NCBI GenBank assembly: GCA_030621075.1
Contig: JAUXII010000119.1
Coordinates: 1-5,015, forward strand
Direction of reading: 5' to 3'
Length of the DNA stretch: 5,015 nucleotides
Source of the DNA: Lentimicrobiaceae bacterium
GTDB taxonomy: Bacteria; Bacteroidota; Bacteroidia; Bacteroidales; JAGONC01
A program made the translations under genes and the position numbers. The notes beneath the pieces were generated by a model. The model made no database searches, had not been told where the DNA came from, and saw nothing but the letters and a program-made list of their open reading frames with translations. Shown here piece after piece: positions 1 to 5,015 of the stretch (the first letter of the stretch is position 1; every line of letters begins with the position of its first letter).

Positions 1-696
1 ATTTATTGCGATTATTCCAATATTAGCCAACCGGAAGTTATCGCATTTAAAGAATTAAATGAGCATTGTCTAATTATTTTTCAAACAGATATCCTCCAAG
101 GTTGGTGGGAGCAGCTTCCCGAAGCATGGACTCTTCTTTTCAACAACATGTTTGATTTATCAAAAACCCCAACAAAAGAACAACTTCAACAAATAGCTGA
201 CACTGAAGAAATATCTGTCAGGGAAAACAATAATATTCTGAATCTCGAGCCTCTTGCTATTATGATAAAACTTAGAAAGTTACATTGTAGTAATATGCCC
301 ATTAAGAACCTTGATCCTTTACGAAAACACCATTTCCTTGAAGAATTGACCTGCTCCGACAGTCCTATTGTAAACATTGAACCTGTTACCGGATTGGAAA
401 GGCTCAAATATCTCGATATATCAAACACGCAAATATCAAATTTTGAATCCATTCAAAACCTTTCCAATCTCGAATTACTCAATGTTTCCGGCACTCCTGT
501 CAAAAAACTTAAATTTTTGACCAGCCTCAAAAATTTGAAACAGGTTGAATTTTTTAATACGAAAGTAAACAACCTAAAATATCTTGATGAATTGATTAGC
601 CTGGAGTTGGTTAAATGTTACAATACTAGTTTAAATGAGAAAAAAGTCAATAAATTTAAGAAGTCTCACCCCGGCATTGAAGTAGTTTATTATTAA
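1..696 (+). CDS. Leucine-rich-repeat protein, 5' end outside the window
   Basis: The first ATG in this frame is at 148, but the frame is open back to base 1. The upstream codons read as ordinary protein (including GWWEQLPEAW just before that ATG), so the gene most likely starts to the left; 231 residues are visible. From visible residue 91 leucines recur exactly every 22 residues (91, 113, 135, 157, 179, 201). This gives five full LRR units of the form LxxLxCSxTxIxNLxPLxxLxx and a broken sixth, after a degenerate unit at about 69-90. The protein ends in a Lys-rich tail and VVYY. This is the 22-residue, internalin-like LRR type, which usually forms a curved protein-binding surface. No membrane segment is visible; a signal peptide cannot be judged because the N terminus is missing. 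The partner and function are unknown. The gene converges on fcl, and its stop codon touches the repeat at 696-751. Confidence 0.85.
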   Translation: MYCDYSNISQPEVIAFKELNEHCLIIFQTDILQGWWEQLPEAWTLLFNNMFDLSKTPTKEQLQQIADTEEISVRENNNILNLEPLAIMIKLRKLHCSNMPIKNLDPLRKHHFLEELTCSDSPIVNIEPVTGLERLKYLDISNTQISNFESIQNLSNLELLNVSGTPVKKLKFLTSLKNLKQVEFFNTKVNNLKYLDELISLELVKCYNTSLNEKKVNKFKKSHPGIEVVYY

Positions 697-751
697 CACA
701 ACCCACGACATAGCCCACGACATAGCCCACGACTTAAGTCGTGGGTTGTGT
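696..751. repeat. Palindromic and tandem repeat element between convergent genes
   Basis: The left arm acacaacccacgac (696-709) is perfectly complementary to the right arm gtcgtgggttgtgt (738-751), 14 of 14 pairs. Between them lie two copies of the 12-mer atagcccacgac (710-721 and 722-733) and the tetramer TTAA (734-737). The 8-mer cccacgac therefore occurs three times (702, 714, 726), and the single right arm could pair with any copy. The nearest pairing makes a perfect 20-base palindrome at 726-745. The TTAA centre contains the fcl stop codon, and the left arm begins on the last base of the LRR stop codon. The layout resembles REP-like or IS200/IS605-type end hairpins that are mobilised in trans, but no transposase lies here. 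It may also act as a two-way transcription barrier; neither strand has the T-run of a classic intrinsic terminator. Confidence 0.85.
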
Positions 752-1864
752 ATACGCCCTATACACAGCAGCAACCCCCTCTGCAAGAGTGATGTTCGGA
801 TTCCATCCCAGGTCTGATAGTTTCGTTACATCCAATAGTTTCCTTGGTGTTCCGTCTGGTTTTGTTACATCGAACTTAAGTTCTCCATTAAAGCCAACGA
901 TCTTTTTGATCAGGTATGCGAGCTCCTTTATAGAAAGGTCCTCCCCACAGCCAATGTTGATATGGCTGGCAGAAGAAGAGGAATTATGGAGGTCAGGTGC
1001 ATTTATATTCATCATCAAAAACACAACAGCATCTGCCAGATCGTCAACATATAGAAACTCTCGCTTTGGGCTTCCTGTGCCCCATAGAGTTATATTGACT
1101 GTTGACGATCCTCCTGAGGCGGAGGTCGCTTCGCTCCGTTGACGGTTAGGTGAGGGCTGTTTTCGAATTCCGTATTTTTCTAACACATCAACAATTGTTT
1201 CAGTGTCCGAATTTCCATCAACCCCTTCGACCGGTCTCATGGCTAAGTCTTTTCGAATCGCATCAATATCATTGTTTTCCAAACATTTCCCAAGATGCAT
1301 CTTCCTGATCAAAGCCGGAAGAACATGTGACTTCTCCAGGTCATAATTGTCGTTTGGGCCGTAAAGATTGGTTGGCATCACCGAAATAAAATTACATCCA
1401 TACTGGTCATAATAGGCATCACACATTTTAATCCCGGCAATCTTGGCAACAGAATAGGGCTCATTTGTATATTCCAGGGGGCCGGTTAACAGGTGTTCCT
1501 CTTTCATTGGTTGAGGGGCGAATTTGGGATAAATGCAGCTACTACCTAAAAAAACCAATTTTTTTACACCATACACATAACTCTGATGAATAATATTGTT
1601 CTGTATCATCAGGTTTTCATAAATAAACTGAGCACGGTATTTATTATTTGCAACAATACCACCTACTCGTGCAGCCGCATCAAATACGTATTCCGGTTTT
1701 TCTTGTTTAAAAAAAGCAGCCGTTGCCTGCTGGTCTAATAAATCAAGTTCGGAGAGCTCTTTTAATAACAAGTTAATAAAACCCAGCTTTTCCAGATTTC
1801 TTACTATAGCAGAGCCAACCAACCCTTTGTGTCCAGCTATATAAATTTTGCTGTTTTTGTTCAT
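734..1864 (-). CDS. fcl: GDP-L-fucose synthase (GDP-4-keto-6-deoxymannose 3,5-epimerase/4-reductase)
   Basis: This cytosolic NADPH-dependent enzyme converts GDP-4-keto-6-deoxy-D-mannose, the product of the adjacent gmd, to GDP-L-fucose. It is an extended short-chain dehydrogenase of 376 residues. The Rossmann motif GHKGLVG is at 11-17 and the SSC block at 108-110. Y137 and K141 form the YxxxK pair in EPYSVAK. C110 and H180 match the epimerase acid/base residues of the family (Cys109 and His179 in E. coli). The protein is longer than the E. coli enzyme (about 320). Residues about 195-233 are an extension typical of Bacteroidota homologues. Residues about 234-254 look like an extra in-frame insertion just before the conserved WGTG at 261. 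A Ser-rich loop lies at about 292-300. The final TQPTT and the stop codon come from the palindrome at 696-751, where relatives end in a short aromatic helix. The start fits the family N terminus; no Shine-Dalgarno is visible. It is the last gene of the minus-strand run, 48 bases after gmd. Confidence 0.95.
   Translation of the reverse strand: MNKNSKIYIAGHKGLVGSAIVRNLEKLGFINLLLKELSELDLLDQQATAAFFKQEKPEYVFDAAARVGGIVANNKYRAQFIYENLMIQNNIIHQSYVYGVKKLVFLGSSCIYPKFAPQPMKEEHLLTGPLEYTNEPYSVAKIAGIKMCDAYYDQYGCNFISVMPTNLYGPNDNYDLEKSHVLPALIRKMHLGKCLENNDIDAIRKDLAMRPVEGVDGNSDTETIVDVLEKYGIRKQPSPNRQRSEATSASGGSSTVNITLWGTGSPKREFLYVDDLADAVVFLMMNINAPDLHNSSSSASHINIGCGEDLSIKELAYLIKKIVGFNGELKFDVTKPDGTPRKLLDVTKLSDLGWNPNITLAEGVAAVYRAYTQPTT
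1101..1165. repeat. Candidate hairpin-forming repeat inserted in frame in fcl
   Basis: This stretch is visibly richer in G and C than the rest of fcl and encodes a low-complexity run (SPNRQRSEATSASGG) that I would not expect in GDP-fucose synthases. It can form mutually exclusive hairpins: cctcc (1110-1114) with ggagg (1121-1125), or cggag (1120-1124) with ctccg (1134-1138). The 7-mer gttgacg occurs at 1101-1107 and again at 1138-1144, bracketing a 30-base core. The reading frame is kept and no stop codon is introduced. These traits resemble protein-coding palindromic elements such as those known from Rickettsia, but I cannot show from one window that it is a repeat. The exact borders are uncertain. 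It could instead be a fast-evolving loop. Confidence 0.5.
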
Positions 1865-1912
1865 GCTTTTTATTACTATTACTTCAACTCTCGCGACATT
1901 CGTCGTCAGTCA

Positions 1913-3004
1913 TTAATAACCATTCTCACGTAAAAACTTTTCTTTCTTCGTCAACCTGATATCAGACTCCATCATATCTTTAACCAGCTCTTTAACACCA
2001 AATGAAGGTTCCCATCCGAGCTCTTTACGTGCCTTGGAGGCATCACCCACCAATTCATCCACTTCAGTGGGGCGGAAATAATGCGGGTCCACTTCCAACA
2101 CTACCTTACCGGCAGGAAGTATGTACCCTTCATTATTACAATTTTTAACCAGGGCTTTTTCTTCAATCCCGGTCCCGGAAAATTCAATTTCAATCCCTAT
2201 CTCATAAAAAGCCATCCTGACAAATTCTCTGACTTCCGTTGCAACCCCGGTTGCAATCACAAAATCATCAGATTCATCCTGCTGCAGAATAAGGTACATA
2301 GCTTCGACATAATCCCTGGCATGTCCCCAATCGCGTTTTGCTGAAAGATTTCCAAGATAGAACTTATCCTGCAGGCCAAGGCCTATTTTTGAAACAGCCC
2401 TTGTTATTTTGCGGGTAACAAATGTTTCTCCCCTGACTGGCGACTCATGGTTAAACAAAATACCATTACAGGCAAAAATATTGTATGCCTCCCTGTAATT
2501 GACCGTGATCCAGTACGCATACAGTTTTGCAACCCCATAAGGGCTCCTCGGATAAAAAGGGGTTTTCTCGGTTTGGGGAACTTCCATAGCCTTTCCATAC
2601 AATTCCGAAGTAGAAGCCTGATAAAACCTTGTCTTTTTCTCCATGTTTAACAGACGGATTGCTTCTAACAATCGTAACGTACCAACGGCATCAGCATTGG
2701 CTGTATATTCGGCCGTTTCAAAGCTAACCTGCACATGCGACTGGGCAGCCAGGTTATATATCTCATCAGGCTGAACTTCCTGAATTATTCGGATAAGATT
2801 GGTAGAGTCGGTTAAATCACCATAATGCAAAGTAAAATTTTTATCCTCAAGGTGCGGATCCTGATACAGATGATCAATACGCTGTGTATTAAACAGTGAG
2901 CTCCTGCGCTTTATCCCATGGACGATATAACCCTTTTTCAGAAGAAATTCTGCGAGATAGGCACCATCCTGCCCTGTAATACCGGTTATTAAAGCAATCT
3001 TCAT
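1913..3004 (-). CDS. gmd: GDP-mannose 4,6-dehydratase
   Basis: This cytosolic enzyme carries out the first step of GDP-L-fucose synthesis, the dehydration of GDP-D-mannose to GDP-4-keto-6-deoxy-D-mannose using tightly bound NADP(H). It has 363 residues, the normal family length. The nucleotide-binding motif GITGQDG is at 8-14 and the RRSS segment at 33-36. The catalytic residues T132 and E134 (STSELYG) and Y156 and K160 (SPYGVAK) fall at the same positions as in the E. coli enzyme. [16 protein letters not shown] (185-200) and the [13 protein letters not shown] block (224-236) are also classic for the family, as is [11 protein letters not shown] near the C terminus. The start fits because the Rossmann strand begins at residue 2. 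The leader is AT-rich with no clear ribosome-binding site. It follows the acyltransferase by 36 bases and precedes fcl by 48, so gmd and fcl are very probably co-transcribed. No truncation or missing residue is seen. Confidence 0.98.
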   Translation of the reverse strand: MKIALITGITGQDGAYLAEFLLKKGYIVHGIKRRSSLFNTQRIDHLYQDPHLEDKNFTLHYGDLTDSTNLIRIIQEVQPDEIYNLAAQSHVQVSFETAEYTANADAVGTLRLLEAIRLLNMEKKTRFYQASTSELYGKAMEVPQTEKTPFYPRSPYGVAKLYAYWITVNYREAYNIFACNGILFNHESPVRGETFVTRKITRAVSKIGLGLQDKFYLGNLSAKRDWGHARDYVEAMYLILQQDESDDFVIATGVATEVREFVRMAFYEIGIEIEFSGTGIEEKALVKNCNNEGYILPAGKVVLEVDPHYFRPTEVDELVGDASKARKELGWEPSFGVKELVKDMMESDIRLTKKEKFLRENGY

Positions 3005-3040
3005 ATGTTAATTTTCTATAATTAATAAATTATTGTACTG

Positions 3041-3598
3041 TTAATCCTGCGCGCTAAGACTATACTTCTCAGGATATTTTGCGTGAACACTCCTGTAAAA
3101 TGTTTGTATCTCTTCAATATCCTTATCAAAATCGCCAGACGGATAGAACACTTCAGCTATCCCTCCTTCCCTGGATTTATAATCAATGTATCCCAGGATG
3201 ATCGGAACATTGGCCTCGATGGCAATATAGTAAAAGCCTTTCTTCCAATTCGGACTATATTTCCGTGTTCCTTCCGGGGTAATAACAAGATAGAGGGATT
3301 CGGATTTCTCAAAAAGCCCAGCCAAATTACTTACCAAATTGCTACTCCTGCCACGGTCAACCGGAATTCCACCTAACCATTTTAAAATGGGGGCCAGCAC
3401 TGGTTTAAATATTTCCTTTTTCATTAACACCTTGGGGCTTATGCCATAAACAATAAAAATAAGACGTCCAACAACAAAATCCCAATTACTTGTATGTGGA
3501 GCCATAATAAGTATCCACTTAGCAATCCCTTCAGGAGGTCTCCCTTTGATTTTCCAGCCACTCAACCATAATATTAATCTGGCAAATCCTTTAAGCAT
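3041..3598 (-). CDS. Small PlsC-type (1-acylglycerol-3-phosphate-like) acyltransferase
   Basis: This 185-residue protein has the full motif set of the glycerolipid acyltransferase superfamily. HTSNWD at 35-40 is the HX4D catalytic motif (H35, D40). GGIPVDRG at 76-83 and the EGTR block in TPEGTRK (109-112) are the acceptor-binding motifs. VPII at 131-134 is the fourth motif. A short hydrophobic N-terminal stretch (about 5-15) and the hydrophobic segment at about 41-52 suggest association with the inner face of the membrane. It is shorter than classical PlsC (about 245), as is usual for this MAPHTSNWD subgroup. The acyl acceptor cannot be deduced; lysophosphatidate or another lipid is possible. 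A stop codon in the same frame (the dnaX stop at 3623-3625) lies only eight codons upstream, so the ATG at 3598 is the only ATG start available. It follows dnaX by 24 bases and probably shares its transcript. There is no evident link to fucose synthesis. Confidence 0.9.
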   Translation of the reverse strand: MLKGFARLILWLSGWKIKGRPPEGIAKWILIMAPHTSNWDFVVGRLIFIVYGISPKVLMKKEIFKPVLAPILKWLGGIPVDRGRSSNLVSNLAGLFEKSESLYLVITPEGTRKYSPNWKKGFYYIAIEANVPIILGYIDYKSREGGIAEVFYPSGDFDKDIEEIQTFYRSVHAKYPEKYSLSAQD

Positions 3599-3622
3599 AA
3601 AACAAACAGGTTTATGTAAAAC

Positions 3623-5015
3623 TTAAAAATCAATTTCGAGATTAAGCTGATTTTTCAACTTCCTAAGTGCGGAGTTCTTATCAGCCATTTTATTAAACTT
3701 CTCCATCGGTGTATAGGGCTTTGATTCTGAAATATCTTTTTGTATTACGGTTGAAATATGAATCAAATCATTCTTTAACCTCTTCCTGAGAAAAGAAATA
3801 AGGTCATTTTTTTTCAAATTAATCTCATCTTCCTGAACATGGTTTTCAAGAACCAACTCAATCTGATACTTCTCCTTCAAGATTGGTTTGTGCTTGGTAA
3901 GTGTTGTTTGCAAATTTGATTTTTTATTAGCAACAGCAGCAACCATATCAGGCCAAACACCCTCAAGATCAACTTGATTAAAAGGAGTGTTTTGTTTTTC
4001 AACAACCAGGGCCTTTTCATTTTGCTCTCCAGCCTGGCCATTTTTATTATTATTGTTAACCATTTCCTTGATGGAAAGGCCTGAGCCACTCATAGTGGTT
4101 TTGGCAACCTTGACTTTTTTCTTTAGCGCACAGGAGGCTTCTTCATTCGCTACAACTGATCTTGTTTGTGTCTTTACAGGTGACTTTATAGTAATTTCCT
4201 TCACTGAAGGCTTTTCAACAACAGGCACAATCTTTTCATTAGAAGGGAAATCACCGGAACGTGAAAGTGATGACATTTGCATCAGGGCTAATTCCAGTGA
4301 CAATCGCTTATTATTACTGCTCCTGTAATTAATATCACATTGATTACCAATTTCCAATGCTTTGAGAATGAGTCCGGTATTACATCTGGCAGATTGTTCA
4401 AAATAACTGTTTCTGATATTGTCGCCAACTTCAAGAAGTTTACGAGAAGAGGGATCTTTGCATACAAGAAGATTTCGCAGATGCTCCCCCAGCCCTATCA
4501 GAAAATGCTGTCCGTCAAATCCATTTTCAATTATCTCATTTAAGGTTAATAAGCATTGTATAATATCCTGATTCAGGATATAATCAACAATCCTGAAATA
4601 ATAATCATAGTCAAGGACATTAAGATTTTCTATAACAATTTGATAGGTTAACTCCTTCCCTGCAAAGCTCACTATCTGGTCAAACATAGAAAGTGCATCC
4701 CGCAGGGCACCATCAGCTTTCTGAGCTATGATATGCAAGGCATCTGAATCAGCTGTCACACCTTCTTTTTCAGCTACATACGAAAGGTAGCCGGCAATAT
4801 CTTCAACCCCTATGCGTTTAAAATCAAAAATTTGACATCTTGAGAGAATAGTTGGAATGATCTTATGCTTTTCGGTTGTGGCCAGGATAAACTTTGCATA
4901 AGGAGGAGGCTCCTCAAGCGTTTTCAAAAAAGCATTGAATGCTTGTTGTGAAAGCATATGAACCTCATCAATAATATAGACTTTATATTTTCCAACCTGA
5001 GGGGGAATGCGTACC
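3623..5015 (-). CDS. dnaX: DNA polymerase III subunit gamma/tau, 5' end outside the window
   Basis: This is the clamp-loader ATPase subunit that loads the sliding clamp at the replication fork. An in-frame ATG exists at 4957, but the frame stays open to the window edge and encodes VRIPPQVGKYKVYIIDEVH just before it. The gene therefore starts beyond the window, and roughly the first 105-110 residues (Walker A and most of the zinc module) are missing. In the 463 visible residues, the Walker B DEVH is at 16-19 and sensor 1 (LATTEKHKI) at 44-52. The SRC arginine finger is at 58-60 and the sensor 2 GALRDAL motif at 102-108. A helical collar domain spans about 119-249. A polar, Lys/Asn-rich linker (about 254-345) follows. 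The last block (about 348-463; DLEGVWPDMV, then KPYTPMEKFNKMADKN) looks like the C-terminal domain of Bacteroidota tau. An A6G run at 4120-4114 lies in the linker. It is the first minus-strand gene of the run seen here. Confidence 0.95.
   Translation of the reverse strand, partial: VRIPPQVGKYKVYIIDEVHMLSQQAFNAFLKTLEEPPPYAKFILATTEKHKIIPTILSRCQIFDFKRIGVEDIAGYLSYVAEKEGVTADSDALHIIAQKADGALRDALSMFDQIVSFAGKELTYQIVIENLNVLDYDYYFRIVDYILNQDIIQCLLTLNEIIENGFDGQHFLIGLGEHLRNLLVCKDPSSRKLLEVGDNIRNSYFEQSARCNTGLILKALEIGNQCDINYRSSNNKRLSLELALMQMSSLSRSGDFPSNEKIVPVVEKPSVKEITIKSPVKTQTRSVVANEEASCALKKKVKVAKTTMSGSGLSIKEMVNNNNKNGQAGEQNEKALVVEKQNTPFNQVDLEGVWPDMVAAVANKKSNLQTTLTKHKPILKEKYQIELVLENHVQEDEINLKKNDLISFLRKRLKNDLIHISTVIQKDISESKPYTPMEKFNKMADKNSALRKLKNQLNLEIDF

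Noticed and set aside
989..1001. Ser-rich loop of fcl (residues about 292-300, SSSSAS) as another insertion
   Set aside because: Bacteroidota homologues commonly have a loop of variable length just before the HINIG motif, and the DNA shows no inverted or flanking repeat.
741..1142. 133-codon open frame on the + strand across the 3' part of fcl
   Set aside because: It lies antisense inside a clear GDP-fucose synthase gene, has no recognisable protein character, and its first codons fall in the palindromic repeat.
1865..1912. Small hairpin (cgac 1894-1897 with gtcg 1902-1905) between gmd and fcl
   Set aside because: Only four pairs with no T-run; too weak to call a terminator or regulatory structure.
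3005..3040. Possible promoter in the AT-rich gap before gmd
   Set aside because: I looked for the Bacteroidota -7 TAnnTTTG and -33 TTG elements and found no convincing match; the short gap fits co-transcription better.
3599..3622. Possible fusion or readthrough from dnaX into the acyltransferase, since both share one frame with a single stop between them
   Set aside because: Both proteins end and begin at natural family positions, and they are unrelated functions; the shared frame is a one-in-three coincidence.
3987..4328. 113-codon open frame on the + strand across the dnaX linker
   Set aside because: It is a shadow of the low-complexity linker of dnaX; its leucine and phenylalanine runs come from the complement of Asn/Lys-rich codons.

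Overview
The window looks like a chromosomal segment from a Bacteroidota bacterium. This is inferred from four things: a Bacteroidota-style extension inside the GDP-fucose synthase, the conserved C-terminal block of the DnaX protein, AT-rich leaders without Shine-Dalgarno sequences, and a soluble leucine-rich-repeat protein. Species and genus cannot be read from the sequence. There are five genes, two of them cut by the window edges. There are no tRNA or rRNA genes, no CRISPR array, no complete insertion sequence, and no gene-free stretch longer than about 50 bases.

Left edge (1-696, + strand): the end of a leucine-rich-repeat (LRR) protein gene. Its frame is open back to base 1, so its real start is outside the window. 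It converges on the minus-strand genes. The 37-base gap between the two convergent stop codons is filled by a palindromic and tandem repeat element (696-751), which also supplies the stop codon and last five codons of the opposing gene.

Right of that, four genes run leftwards on the minus strand with gaps of 24, 36 and 48 bases, consistent with one transcription unit. In order of transcription they are dnaX (DNA polymerase III gamma/tau, 5' end outside the window), a small PlsC-type acyltransferase, gmd (GDP-mannose 4,6-dehydratase) and fcl (GDP-L-fucose synthase). gmd and fcl together convert GDP-D-mannose to GDP-L-fucose, the donor for fucosylated surface polysaccharides or glycoproteins. 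Both keep their catalytic residues. The dnaX and acyltransferase genes are housekeeping neighbours with no obvious role in that pathway.

The most notable signals are in and around fcl. One is an in-frame, GC-rich, hairpin-forming insertion of about 20 codons (around 1101-1165). The other is the palindromic element that forms the 3' end of the gene. Both look like small non-autonomous repeats that have settled in coding sequence. No clearly new multi-gene system is visible.
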